From the NCBI RefSeq assembly GCF_035083965.1, contig NC_089738.1, forward strand, positions 15,340,734 to 15,404,733: DNA of 64,000 bases. The letters are read 5' to 3'. The position numbers and the translations under genes are program-made. This stretch comes from Branchiostoma lanceolatum. Lineage: Eukaryota; Chordata; Leptocardii; Amphioxiformes; Branchiostomatidae. Shown in pieces: positions 26,401 to 37,900 of this stretch (position 1 is the stretch's first letter; each line of letters opens with the position of its first letter). The notes under the pieces were generated by a model that was not told the DNA's origin, ran no database searches, and was given only the letters and a program-made list of their open reading frames with translations.

Positions 26401-29400
26401 GTATGCTGGGAAACATTGTGCACTATGGATAGAACAGGTGGGAAATCATTAACATTGACAGCATAGAACCTATTGGACACAATGCGCACCCACTCATATA
26501 ACTCCCTGTTTGTGATGGGATCCATGAAAAAGTCTATGTTGATTAAAAGGTATCATAGCCTATGGTATGAGGCTTCTTGTCTTTAAGAATCTAAAACAGG
26601 GGGACTATCAACATTGCAAAAGTATTTTGAGTTTAGATCCTTGATAAAGAAACTGAGAGTCTTTCAAGTTTAACTCACCCTAAGATGCGACATGAGCTTT
26701 TTGTCCAGGGTCTGTTCCAAGAACCGAGCACTGACTCTGTGTAGAGAACCCTGGAAAGTACACAGCATGACTTTATTTTGCCATACATGTATTTGTCATA
26801 TCTGTGTCAACCAAGGAAAACAGCTATTTCTTTAGCACTAGAAGGAAAAGACAAGAAGTTACCAGCAGTTTAAATGAACTTAAAGTATAAGCAGTTTTGA
26901 AATGTATCTTGGAATTAAGGAAAAAAAAGGTAGCTGTGAATGATGACTTCCTAAATTTGTATTCTGTTCACCTGTCTCTTAGCAATCATCCCAATTCAGC
27001 TAGATATACCCCAGCTTGATCAAAAAGTAAGCATATAGATAAATAAATGGAGGAATGTTATGTCCTACCAGTAGTCCAGCAGCCTCTGCTCTCACTGTCA
27101 TAGTCAGGTCATTCACCATATTGCAGATCTTAGCAAACCCATCGTCCACAAGACGCAGCTCCTCATTGGACGATGGGACAGGGATCATACTGCAAACAGT
27201 AAACAGCTCTGTCATTGGTCAGTTGACTCAGTACCTAAATTGTCCACAATGAAAGCTTAAATGCATTGTGGGCAATGCAGCAAGGTCCATTACTTATAAG
27301 CTTAACACTCAACAGATTTTACAAGTGATTTGGATTGCTAAGGATAAATTGAGATGTTAAACAACTAACGTTTCAGGATAGAGTTGACTGTAGACCCAGA
27401 TGAGCTTGACTGCAGCCAGTCTGACTCCCTCGTAGTCATCAGTGAGAGCTGCACAGGCCTGCTGGTAGCCTCCCAGGCTCAGCTTCAATCCTCGCTGGTG
27501 AAGGGTCAGCTGTTGGGGGTTAAAAGTTACAAGTTTTCGTTATTTTGTATGAAACTAGTTTCATAGCATTTTACTGATAGAAAGAAGAAGAGCGTGTTTT
27601 CAAATTCTTTTGAATTTTATTTTTAATTTCCTGTCTAGGATCTTCAGTCTCCATTATATTTTCTATGTGTCTATTTGCAACATCTATGTGACTTATGGTA
27701 CATGTACTTTACTTGGGCCTCCATAAAATCAAGCTATGGTAAATAATAAAATACATGTATTCCTGTTGTCTTTTCATGGTGACCTCGAGCTCTCCATCAC
27801 AAAATCATCACATCACTAATAATACAAGTTTTCCGTCAGAAATGCACACAGTGTGCCCATCATGAACTTTAAACACTACAAACAGCCCCTTTTGTTCCCT
27901 ACCATGACATCAAGTCCTGCAAACTTAAAATGAATTTAAAGTATTGAGACTCAGGTGTAAATGAGTACCTAGCCTCAGTTAGGGACGTCACTCGGATAGG
28001 ACGTTAAATGGAGGTCCCATGTTTGAGGAGAGCCACATCTCGAGCACCTTAAAGATCCCACCACACTTATAGAAAAGAGTAGGGGTCCTTCCCGGTGTGA
28101 GTGGTTCACAACTATACAGTTCAATGGCCGCACCTGGGGCAATTGTCGTATTGAGGTCACCTTGGCACCGAAATGGCAGCCTCCAGACCCTTGCAATTCA
28201 GCCCCGTCGGGTAGCAGTCATCCAACCCAATAACGCTCCCCTCAGTGCTGTACCTACATACGACAGCGTCCTGTCAAGTAAAAACTGACAGCCCAGCTGA
28301 TAAGCTGTGGACTGGGGCTATGCATAGAAAAAAAAAAAACCATAGTCCTACCATGGCCTGCAGTGCACTGGTCCTGACCCTGGGGTCCTGGTCATGTGAC
28401 GCATCAGCCAGGATCCTCTCCACCGCCAGGTCTCCCTTCCCAGCAACCCCTGCTGTACCCAGGCAGCCAATCAGCTCCAGGCATTTAGAGCGGACTAAAT
28501 GGTACGTGTCTGTCAGGAACTATGGGAAGGGAGGTGGATGGACAAACACAATGAGCACATTATGGAGGGTAACTTAACTATACTTTCCTATTCATAAATG
28601 GAAATAGGCACTTGATGGCATAATCTTAAGGTTATAGATGAAACTGAAAAATGTTTCAAGCAAACTATGACAAGTGGAATATTCCATGACAGAACAGCTC
28701 TTTCCTATTGTCTTTGTAGTTTTACTGCATGTTTTTCTGTGATAAATTGATTAATACAGTACTGCGTATACGTTAAAAAAAACCTCATTCTTAAAACTTT
28801 TTTAAAATCAATGTATAATGCACAATGTCCCCCCCCCCCCAAAAAAAAAAATCTGGAGTTCAAAGGACTAAGCAGGTAGGTAGGTACATGTGCAATAAGA
28901 AAATATGTAAAATAAGGCAAAACTATACAGAATTCTGTCAGAGAAGGAATCCTGTGATGCATGGCATATAATCAAAACAGCACACGTACCTGTTGTGCTA
29001 TAGCGACCAGTTTCCTGTGCAGGTCCTGGTGGAGGGGAAGGCCACGCCCGATCTGCAGCAGGGAGTCAAGCAGCTGGGCTCGCACCTGGTGGGAGTCTGT
29101 AGGAAGGAATATATGTAGTAACTTTGGTGCTCCTTCACAAAAATTACCTTTACTTTGCAAGAAAACAATTACTCAAGCAACTGGACTGATTTTGGAAATA
29201 GTCAGACATTTAAGGTAGCATCCACTACCATTTATCAGTAACTGAAACAACCCTAACAGATCACATTTGGGATTGTTTATATCTTTGATAGTAATTATGA
29301 AGTGTAGAAAATTATCAATCTGATACATGTTTCCAGAATATGGAATTTAGAAATAAGATTGGACTGTAACTGACAATATTGCCTTTCTCAGTTTCTGTGA

Positions 29401-30602
29401 TAAACTCAAGTACAGACTTGTCTTCACTTGAGTTTGAAAGATTATAAAGTAAGAGACATGATTTTATCTAACCTTCAGCCTGTAAGAGTGATGTCAGATC
29501 ATCCACCAGTGCAGCCGCTGCGAACCCCGGTGTGTGGGCGAGTCTCCCTAACAGCTGGGCAATCTTACTGCGCACATACGACTCCTTCTCCTACAAACAA
29601 AAAGTTATTGCTTATTATCAGAAAAACATCAACAAGGTCTTGTCAAATTATCAAAATTCAGTGTTCTATATAAAGTTTCCGAAAAAAAATCAGTTAACTG
29701 CCTGAAGGCTGCGTAAGACCAGGGTGATAATGATATTCAATTGATAAGTGTGATGGGTCGCTCACTGGACATGCACACTAAAGGGTCGCAGTCCTAAGAA
29801 TGGGACGTTAAGCCGTGGTCCACTGTTCATTGTGCTTGTTGAAAAGAGCTGGGGAATATTTTCCCTGGTACAATGAACCTGTAAATACTGCTGCGTAAAT
29901 ACTGTACATATACAGCATCTGTGTGTGGTTGTGCTAATGGAAGACCGGACTGAGTGGAGCAGAAGGACTCATTGTCTCCCGAGATGACATCATTGATGTC
30001 CTCGTTCAAGGTTCAAGGTGTGTGGTTGTACCTCACCTTGTACCAGAACTCCAGCAGGTGTCTGACTGCACCTTCCACAGCACCAGACTCATCAGGCAGG
30101 TTATTAGAGAACTTCAACAGCAGCTGGACAGCAGCCTGGGGGGTCTTGGCTGTGCTGAGGTCTAAGACTTCTTCCGGAGATGGCTTCCTTGCAAGCTTGA
30201 GCTTCTTTGGAGGTTTCACCTCCTCCTTCAGGTGAAAAATATGAAATAATATTTCTTGTGCTATGATAATGACACATATTCAAATACATAGATTTTTCTG
30301 AAACATAAAAGTAACTCTAGACAAAAATTGTCACTAAATACCACTGCAAAACGGAGTTAGAAAATACAAACAACACAGTTCTTTCAAAAAGTCAAAAATG
30401 TTTTTTGCCCCCCTCCCCACCTCCTACAGAAACGGCGCACTCAGATTCAAACCAGGCCGCAATAGACTATACCTTTGGAGCATGATTATCTTGACATTGT
30501 ACATGCCATGTTGTTGAATATATAAATCAAAGACCGCAAGGGAAATACCTGAATAACGTGGCTGAATTCTTCGTAGGCTCTTTTTTTCAGATGTGCCGCC
30601 AT
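17473..30602 (-). CDS. INTS4: Integrator complex subunit 4, complete, 22 coding exons, 947 residues
   Basis: Scaffold of the Integrator cleavage module; with INTS9 and INTS11 it supports endonucleolytic cutting of snRNA and other nascent RNA in the nucleus. Exons, 5' to 3' on the minus strand: 30549-30602, 30037-30225, 29473-29590, 28990-29096, 28352-28519, 27370-27509, 27069-27189, 26679-26750, 25675-25849, 24821-25026, 23785-23927, 22680-22795, 22212-22345, 21561-21718, 20948-21041, 20674-20754, 20250-20392, 19765-19824, 19269-19390, 18633-18808, 18084-18204, 17473-17618. Their sum is 2844 bases, a whole number of codons, with all phases matching. The N-terminus is MAAHLKKRAYEEF. HEAT-type helices fill roughly residues 60-480, including DQDPRVRTSALQAM, PVPSSNEELRLVDDGF and RKWGDDAPKEEVDTD-type sequence (here KKWGDDAPKEEVDTD) and FLVDMFNDEIEGVRLNSIR. 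The C-terminal domain contains EPSGESDNVQRF and ends CKPVKVYILPTPTKR. Human INTS4 has 963 residues. It shares a 64-bp promoter with CFAP300. Confidence 0.97.
17655..17716. repeat. GT-rich microsatellite beside the last INTS4 exon
   Basis: TG/CG alternation (GTGTGCATGTGCATGTGCG and on) lies 37 bp upstream of the acceptor of INTS4 exon 22. On the transcribed strand it is a CA-rich run in front of the polypyrimidine tract. Confidence 0.6.
17940..18030. mobile_element. SINE fragment, CCCATCTC...TATAGCCCTTGGGC family
   Basis: Contains GTGCCCATCTCCCTTTCTAT and GCCCTTGGGCTACAGG, as in the copies at 14000 and 38338. Sits in INTS4 intron 21. Confidence 0.45.
19226..19295 (-). repeat. 37-bp tandem duplication over the INTS4 exon 19 donor
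   Basis: The segments 19226-19258 and 19263-19295 are identical for 33 bases, with a 37-bp period. Each copy contains the exon end (TACCTCTTACCACTCATCC) and a GTGAGT donor on the minus strand. The proximal donor (19263-19268) keeps the frame into exon 20; the distal one (19226-19231) would add 37 bases and shift it. Confidence 0.9.
20016..20130. mobile_element. SINE fragment in reverse orientation
   Basis: Contains GGGCTATAGAAATGGAGATG and CACTACCAGTGGACTAGCCC, the reverse complement of the body seen at 21909 and 38338. Lies in INTS4 intron 17. Confidence 0.45.
21905..22143 (-). mobile_element. tRNA-derived SINE with recognisable A and B boxes
   Basis: Read on the minus strand it starts TAGCCTAGTTGATAGGGTG (A-box-like), followed by GCAGGTTCAAACCCTGGC (B box), then a body ending in GTGTGGCCCAAGGGC. 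Same family as 38338-38607. Inserted in INTS4 intron 13. Not an intact tRNA: there is no clean acceptor stem. Confidence 0.65.
22430..22650 (-). mobile_element. Second type of tRNA-derived SINE fragment in INTS4 intron 12
   Basis: The right end holds a B-box-like GGAATCAAACCTATGACC on the plus strand (head on the minus strand). The body has AGGTACCCATCTACACCTGG, typical of short dispersed elements. It stops about 30 bp from the exon 12 donor. Confidence 0.45.
22935..23100. repeat. Dispersed repeat, copy 1 of 2 in this window
   Basis: Shares TATATGGCCTC, GTCAGTATTGACCATGG, CAGCCCTACAGCAT, TGGCAGTCTCTGCCACA and AGCTGACTCAG with 32676-32833, in the same order and spacing. No coding content. Lies in INTS4 intron 11. 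Confidence 0.65.
24422..24794. mobile_element. hAT-type MITE, 373 bp, with 8-bp target-site duplication
   Basis: Terminal inverted repeats begin TAGGGGTGGATACTGGTTCG and end with its imperfect complement (CGAACCGGTATCCAACCCTA). It is flanked on both sides by ATGTAGAC (24414-24421 and 24795-24802). The 8-bp duplication and TAGGGGTG tip fit the hAT superfamily. No transposase. Inserted 19 bp downstream of the INTS4 exon 10 splice donor. Confidence 0.85.
25070..25330 (+). mobile_element. SINE copy in INTS4 intron 9
   Basis: Has a worn tRNA-like head (GGTTCTGGGTTTGATCACAA near 25115) and the shared body phrase ending AGCATGTTAAAGAACCCGGC, also in 27950 and 31340 copies. Confidence 0.5.
25920..26330. 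mobile_element. hAT-type MITE, 411 bp, second copy
   Basis: Same family as 24422-24794: starts TAGGGGTGGGTACCGGTTCG and ends CCGGTATCCACCCCTA. Flanked by GTTGGCAG on both sides (25912-25919 and 26331-26338), an exact 8-bp duplication. The ends are closer to perfect complements than in copy 1, which suggests it is younger. Sits in INTS4 intron 8. Confidence 0.87.
27950..28190 (+). mobile_element. SINE copy in INTS4 intron 5
   Basis: Contains GTAAATGAGTACCTAGC, CTCGGATAGGACGTTAAATG and CACCTTAAAGATCCCACCAC, nearly matching 31420-31545. Head truncated. Confidence 0.55.
29740..29890 (+). mobile_element. Diverged SINE fragment in INTS4 intron 2
   Basis: Shares the GGGACGTTAAGCCGTGGTCC type body with the family at 27950 and 31340, but is more worn. 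Confidence 0.35.
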
Positions 30603-30666
30603 CTTGCCTTCCCAGAGTGCACCTCGTGGGACACCTGATATCCCATAGTGCATCCCGCGGGACAAG
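30603..30666. promoter_or_regulatory. Bidirectional INTS4/CFAP300 promoter core
   Basis: Only 64 bp separate the two start codons. AAGATGGCGGC, the YY1 consensus form, covers the CFAP300 ATG (30664-30674) and, on the other strand, the INTS4 ATG (30595-30605). Between them are two direct copies of a 23-bp unit (30611-30633 and 30642-30664; 4 mismatches, 31-bp period) that resemble ZNF143/THAP11-type sites (CCCAGAGTGCAC, CCCATAGTGCAT). There is no TATA box. Transcription must start within or very near this gap, so both 5' UTRs should be tiny or overlap the opposite gene. Factor binding is inferred from sequence. Confidence 0.7.
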
Positions 30667-33600
30667 ATGGCGGCCGGCGGCAAGTTTGGTTTCCAGCTTC
30701 TTTCTCGAACCTTCGGCTTCATGGAAGACCGAGAGATCAAAGATCTGTTCATGAAATGGTACGAACGTTTAGGCACAAGGAAAGGCCAAAAAATGTTATG
30801 TTCTGTGTTTGCCTGTCGGTCGTAGCTTGCATTTGTTGTTGTTGCTTGCCCCTCCCCCTCCCCTGGGAAACCTGTTGTGGTCTCGGTTTTGGTTTGTTTG
30901 TCGTCGATATTTGCATGAACGTAACTCAGAAATCTACTGAATACCTTTCCATGACCAATATTCTGTACGTGTTTCCATATTATGATGATTATAAATCCCT
31001 ATTGTTATCGATGTCTTGCAACAATAACACTGCGTCTTGTTAGTTGCAATTTCCATATTGACTCGCAGTGACCATAGCAACGGTATTCCGTTACCGTAGT
31101 AACTTTATGCCTATGTTCCTGAACCCCGGGATCTCCTATGATTTCTTTCTACATAGTAATTATAATAATCTGCATTTCTAAGAACACAACAATTGAACTC
31201 CAGTGCTCTGCTGTATTTCTTCCCCAGGGGTCTGCAGGGGTTCCTATCTGTACAGACCTACATGTTTGAGAAACAGTTCCAGGCCTATCAGAAGGACGAC
31301 TTTGTGTTGGTGAGTTGGAATATACAAATATTGTTGTCGCGTCGTGTGGCGTAATGGATAGAACATCCGACTGTCAAACAACTTAACACAAACTTAACAC
31401 AAATTCCCTCACTTCACTCAGGTGTAAATGAGTACCTAGCTCTTCTAGAGTTGGGGACGTCCCTCGGATAGGACGTTAAATGGAGGTCCCGTGTTTGGGG
31501 AGAGCCACACCTCGCGCACGTTAAAGAACCCACCACATCTTACGAAAAAGAGTAGGGGCATGCCCCGGTGTGCGATGGTCCAAAACCTTACAACCTGGAT
31601 TGACCCGATACATGTCAATAATTGCCGGTTTGTCGGCAGATGGATATACGTGGTCAGGAAGAAGAAATATAAATATAGATACTTATATAGAACAATGCAT
31701 TTGTACATAATCAAAATATAGGGTAGATTTAATAATTAGACTTGTAGTATTGTTGCCATACAAATTATGTACCATGTACGATTGTCAAGCAATCATTTGA
31801 AAACACAGGCATTTCAAAATTTAATGTTGTGACTTTTAGATATTGATGATGTTTAAAGGAAATTCTACCCTTTTATATTTTTGTAAGAAATACACCATCC
31901 ATTTTATCCATTCATTCAGACAAATTGACATTAAAACTGTTTCACAAGAAATCCAGGTATAATCAACCTTGCCTGTCCACTGTTGTCTTGTCTTTGATAT
32001 GCTTAATTTATATGTACATGTTGTGATGTATGTACTGTTTTGACTCATACTATACTCTATGTGTTTTTACTATATAGGATTTCTTAAGAGATCCCAAAGT
32101 CACCAGTACTCTGCTCATGCCCTCCAAAAGGGGAGGGCTTTCTGCTGTAGGTGGGTAATTCTGTCTTTTGTTTTGAAAATTAATTCTTCTGGCACAATAG
32201 AAATTTGGTACTGTTGCCTGTAGTCATCATTATGTTTGTCCATTATATTAGAACCTAATACTGTAGTATTTAAATGATACCAGTGTTAGTGTAAGGGATT
32301 GTGAATTCAAGCCCTGTATGCACATTTGTGCACGTATACATGTGTAGAACAAGCTACTTTTGCATAGTATAGAAACTTTAATGTTGCTGTGTTTGTACCG
32401 TTTAGGTCTTAGTGCATGATCCAACAAGGGTGCTTATTTTCTGTCCTTGAACAGGGAGTGAGGCAGCAAGTGTAACAGCCAAGGCTGTTCCATGCTCCAT
32501 CCTCTCCATGGATTTCTTTGACCGTCTCCGTGCCGACGGCCTGGTCCATGAGGATGGCAGGATCTGTGGCTGCTTCGATGAATACGTTGAGGGTTTCACA
32601 ATCTCAGACGAGATTAGAAAGGTTGTAAAGACAAGGATTTCATTAGCACAATGTAACATTTTCAGTTTGAAAATCACATATGGCCTCTATCGGTCAATAT
32701 TGACCATGGACAATCATAATTCACATCAGCCCTACAGCATTGGCTGTGGTTTAACATTCCTATTTGAGATTGGCAGTCTCTGCCACATAAGACACATCTG
32801 GAAGCTGACTCAGGTCTGTTGCAATGTTCTTTAAGTTTGAAAAAGTAAGAACTTATATATATTTTTGATTACGTCAAATAAGTTAAGAAATTAGTTCCTT
32901 GTAACATCTGTATCATTGTTATGTTGTAAATGTAACTTTTGTATTCATGTTTTTCATCTGTTTATCAATTTCAGTTGAAGAATGTTAAAAGAAATCATCG
33001 GACTGTCATTGATAACAGCTTATTGTGAACATACATATGCTTGCCACAATATTATGCATACTTATCTTTATCAAATGGACAAAAGGTTAGTATTGTCATG
33101 AAGAACAAAAGAACAATCAAGTCTATAAGTAATAATGTCTTAGTAACTTTCCTGCTATTTCAATTCTAAATGTATTGTTTTCCCATCCTCCTTAGATGCT
33201 GTTGATGGAGGAGTCTGACCATTACGACCTGTACAGTGATGTGGAAAAGGAGGAGTTTCTGTTCCTGCTGTTCCGCCATGTTGTGCTAGGGGGCGGTTGT
33301 TGTCAGTACGAGGACAGTGTTGATCCATATTTGACCACTGTGAAAACAATCTACAAGCAGCTTCTCAGGTCAGTTACCTTTGAACTTTGAACCTTCCATA
33401 CATGCAATGAAACAAGAGTTAGGTCAGCAACTTGTGTGAAATTGAACTTCACTATATAAAAATTTGCAGTTTATGAGTCACTACAAATAATTGCTTCAAT
33501 TTTGTTTTGTACAGTGTGCAAAAGGACCCCACAACCAAGGCATTACAAGTCATCTCCAATGTCTTCAGAGTTACAGCCCTGGTAAGTACATGTATAAGCA

Positions 33601-34219
33601 TTGTCTAAACTACCTCTGAGTCAGTACTTTATTACAGGTTTTGCAATGGTCAATGGGCACTGCCATGTGGGTTTGTGTCAGCCATCATGGAATGATTTGG
33701 CTCCATTGTGTATTATAATCCTGTTCTATCCAAGGATTCATTAGAGAACAGTAGTTGTCCAATCTTTATCATTATGTTGTTCTTTGTGTATAGTGCCTTG
33801 TCGTCATAATGTTTTGATATGTCCAAAATTGTTAAGTCTAGTTATGCACCTTTTAACCCACTCAGTCTTCAAACTGACAAAAAACAGCCTCCTAGTAGGA
33901 CAAGGCGGAACTGCAGGAAAAAAAAACACAACACCAATCTTGTCCTGTGATAGAGGAGGTGCTATGAGCACATTAGTATACAACAGCCTGATTACTCAGA
34001 TGGGTACCTACCGGCTGTACTTCAGATGAATATTATATGATATATAACAAAAGTCATGACACCATACTTTTATGACTTTTGATACAGGATGAGAAGGGGA
34101 ACACATACTACCCCAGTGAGGAGCCAGACCATCCCCAGAACTTCTGCTATCTCCTGGTGGATCCTCTGAAGAGACATGTGACAGTTTTCTCTCATGTGTA
34201 TGGTGGATCTCCCTTTTAA
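30667..34219 (+). CDS. CFAP300: CFAP300 (C11orf70), complete, 7 exons, 261 residues
   Basis: Cilia- and flagella-associated protein needed for axonemal dynein-arm assembly; loss in humans causes primary ciliary dyskinesia. Exons: 30667-30758, 31228-31309, 32078-32150, 32455-32621, 33196-33368, 33515-33581, 34088-34219, all phases matching, 786 bases in total. Human CFAP300 has 267 residues, nearly the same length. Diagnostic stretches are FEKQFQAYQKDDFVL, VPCSILSMDFFDRL, FTISDEIRK, EEFLFLLFRHVVLGGGCCQY, YLTTVKTIYKQLL and, near the end, FCYLLVDPLKRHVTVFSHVY. The protein is small, cytosolic or ciliary, with no signal peptide. It starts head to head with INTS4; in human it sits next to YAP1 instead. 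Confidence 0.95.
31337..31640 (+). mobile_element. tRNA-derived SINE in CFAP300 intron 2
   Basis: A-box-like head GTGTGGCGTAATGGATAGAA, then a body with GTAAATGAGTACCTAGC, CTCGGATAGGACGTTAAATG and GCACGTTAAAGAACCCACCA. The best-preserved member of this family in the window. Confidence 0.65.
32676..32833. repeat. Dispersed repeat, copy 2
   Basis: Matches 22935-23100 in order and spacing (GTCAATATTGACCATGG, CAGCCCTACAGCATTGGC, TGGCAGTCTCTGCCACA). Starts about 55 bp after the CFAP300 exon 4 donor. Confidence 0.65.
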
Positions 34220-34817
34220 TGCAGTCAAATTGGTCACTGCACCCAAGGAGTTAAAATCTCCTTGCTGCATCCCAATGTAAATGTGTTCAAGTCAAGATTA
34301 GACAAAAACATGGAGTTACACCCAGTAGTATACCACTACAAGGCACTGGACCACTAAGAGGAAAATGGTTACTGAGGACAGGTGGTTGACTATGTATACG
34401 TGGACGGAACTGTTTTAATGTGGCTTGTGAATGGACGTAGTTGTCTGACCAGGTTTGACTGTACTTGTAAATTATGGTGAAAATATTGATGATGATCTAT
34501 TCACTACTTATGCTGCAAACAGCATCTGAGCAAAATGCATGTTGTTTTATGAGCCTAGGTGACATGTTGTGCTGTATAATGATAGCAAATAATAAGATGT
34601 ACTTTAATTTTGGCTTTTGTATGTACATATACTACATGTTTGTTGTTTGTTGGATCTTATTTAGCTGTTTTGAAGTTGTACATATCATTTAACACTCATT
34701 TGATTATTTTTTTCTGTGCTTGGTATGTGTATTTTGATGTTGGGAAATGTCATTACAAAATAGATAGAAAAACATATGTTTTTTTCTATATCCGCAAATA
34801 ATATCAACGCACCAGGG

Positions 34818-34823
34818 AATAAA
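34818..34823 (+). terminator. Candidate poly(A) signal for CFAP300
   Basis: AATAAA about 600 bp after the CFAP300 stop, followed by a T/G-containing stretch. It precedes the convergent 3' end of the coiled-coil gene (stop at 34961), leaving a gap of only about 140 bp. Confidence 0.45.
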
Positions 34824-34960
34824 GAGATGTTGTTATTCACCCAAATGCTCTGCTGAAAGATTAATCCATTTGATTCCTCATTACACACAACACTTGTACA
34901 CACTGGTGTGATAGTCATGGCTTTGTAGACACCCTTATAATCTTAATTGAAAAGGACCAA

Positions 34961-37900
34961 TCAGAGCGTCTCCCTCCGATGTGACCTCCGTAGCGTCTTG
35001 TTGTCGGGACACGACTTCCGACGGTTCAGCACGGTCGGTGACATCGCTTCTTCATCTTCAGAAATACTATTGAGCGACTGACGGGGGCTCAGACTGCTCT
35101 GACCTGTGTGATAAAGATGAAAATGTCCAATAATTACCAATCAACTCAATTACGAAAAACAGAGTTCTTAAAGTCAAAAGAATATACGCCATTTCAGAGT
35201 TCCTAGTGCACATGTGCCGTTGAGATGCATTTTGGTCTGGGTAAAAGTTTATGGCCTCTGGCCATCCTTTGATTATAGCCAGGGGCCTAATAAACTTTGA
35301 CTAGGAACTCTGTGTGTAATAGCAACAAGCTATGATGACTAGGAATTGTGAAATGGCATACATGTACAACTGATTCAGGTATCAGATAATTACAACCAAG
35401 TAAGAGTTTTCGTTGTACTGACTGGGAGTGATTTTTGCATTCTGTCCGGAAGTTGTGATCACGGGGGTGACACCTGCACGTCTTGTCGGCTCCCTCTGGC
35501 GGCCTTCCAGGTACTGCAGCTTCTTTTCCTGTCGGTCGACTCTTTCCTCTAGAGAACGCACCTTGCAGAAAAGGTGATCTTTTTAGGTTTGATGGTTTTC
35601 AGACTTCTGTACTTTTATGCAAGACAAATGTTTAATTCTCAAAACCGATGAAGTAACGATCAATGTCTTACCATGTTGTCAGCTGCAGTCCTTTCGTGCT
35701 CGGTTAGCTGCAGTTTCCTCTCCAGCCGCGAGATGGCTCTTCCCTTGCCGTTCAGGTCAGTCTCCTTCCGTTTTATCTCAGCCTCCGCCCTGCTCAGATC
35801 TTCTCGGGTTCGCTGCAGGTCCAGTTCACACTGGGATGACAAACATAGGTGGTTATGTAACAATTCGAAGAACACAAGCTAAGTAATACAGAATGTGTGT
35901 TTGTGTGTGTGTCACGTTGCATATATGCCAATGTGTGTGCTGATGTGTATATGGCAATGTGTGTGAGCGTATGTATGTGTGAGTGTGTGTGTGTGTGTGC
36001 ATGTTTATGTATATGTGTGTGTGTGTGTGTGAAGGTGTGTGTGTGTACATATATGTGGTATGTATGTAATGATGTGTGTGTGTGTGTGTGTGTGTGTGTG
36101 AGCATGTGTATGTTTGTGCGTGTTTGTTTGTGTATATGCGAACGTTTGATCATAGGGCAACCTTACGACCAAAATGAACTCTGAGATAGAGGCATCTCAC
36201 CTGCACCTTTTCCCGCATGAGTTTACTGTCCGAGTTTTTATCCAGCTCCTCCTCCAGGTGCTGCACCTGTTGCTGATGCCTCTCTACCTTCTTCTGCAGG
36301 TCACTGACCTCCTTCTGTAAACCCTTCATCGTTTTCTCATGATGACCCTTCACCTTAACGGACTCACGTGACTGTCCGTCCGACTTCTCCCGCCAGTACT
36401 TCACGTCATCTTTCGCCCTTTTCAGATTTTCCTCCAGTTCTGCCATTTTGCGTCTCACTTCAAAATTCTTTGACGCCGAAACATCTTTTCCTTTCCAACG
36501 GACACTTTCAATTTTTCCCATCTCTTCCTTCATCCGATGGCTTTCCGTGATGTACCTGTCTCTTTCCTCTTTCACCCTGGTGAGCTCCGTGTAGATTTCT
36601 ATCTGTGAATCGTGAAGTTCGTTATACTTTGAGATATAGCTGTTCCTCTCTTCAACCATCCTGTCGCTGTAGCTCGTTGCCTTTTGTAGTTTTTCTTTGA
36701 GAGATGCGATTTCTCTCTGCAAATGCATGTCACTTTCCTGAATAGTCTTCATTTGTGCTTCTTTCTCCAAACATCGGGAACAGGGCGTGTCTGCGTTGCC
36801 TTGACAACGGGGGGTCGCAGACTGCTGGATGTTTGCACTGCACAACTGCTTTGGTAACCGGATGTGGAGGTTGTTTCCTTCTGGTGTCCACCGGACCCAT
36901 GGGTCAGTGCTGGGGTTTGGATCCGGACCTGCTATTGCCTGGAGATATAGTAAAAAAAAGATGGTGTTAGAGGTAGTGATCACTGGTTTCCATAGTGACA
37001 GAGAATCCTGAACCCCCATTGGACTAATTTCCATGGTACTTCTCCGTTTTTAAATCGGTCTCCCTGGGTTAGAGGAAAACGACTACACACTCTGCTTTTA
37101 TAAAGTCCTGGACAATGAAATTGTGTTACGCAGACTACTATTACTGCACGAGACTTGTACGTATTTGTTCCAGGAAAAGCTTTTAAAATTAGCTGGTATC
37201 CTACCGGTTGCTCTGTAGGTGGGAGGTCCAACTCTGTGTCGGACCTTGCCAAAGTTTTTTCATCAGGATATTCCACTGGTAGCTGGTTGGAATCTTCTGT
37301 GTAGCAGACGATGCGATGTGATATAGAAAACAAAGTATGTCATGATTTACACAAACGCACCAGCTAGCTAGCCTCTACCAGGCTCCGCGGGATGGTTGGA
37401 TGGCAGACTATGGATGGCAGACTGTCCTCTCTCCGTAGCGAACTCCCTTGGCACACTATTCACTCTATTACGACCAATTTCTACTATTTTTCCAACCATC
37501 CCGCGGAGCCTGGTAGAAGCTACCAGCTAGCTTCAAGAGATCAGAAGCATGAAAATGCACCAAAAGTGTTCAAAATCGCCACCAAAAAGTTTCTAGTAAG
37601 TTGTAATTTGAAAGTTAAATCGTCCCTACCTTCGCTGTGCTCGGCACCAAACCCAGTCCGTTCTACACTGGCGGGGTGGCCCAGGTAGATGTTGGAGCCC
37701 GGCCCGGCGTGGATTACTGTGTTGTGCGCGCCTGACACCTCCGACGTGCTGCTGGTTTGCGTGGCATCGACTTGACGGGGAGCTGAAGCACAATTTTTTT
37801 CTCCGTATATTCTTTCTTTACTTCTTATTCTGCTGGTCTATTTTATCTCTAGATGTACGTTTTAGGTATGGTACATGTAAAAAAGTATCGCCCCTACAAC

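Noticed and set aside
35794-36184. Cys/Val-rich and His/Thr-rich frames
   Set aside because: Products of the GT microsatellite in an intron of the coiled-coil gene.
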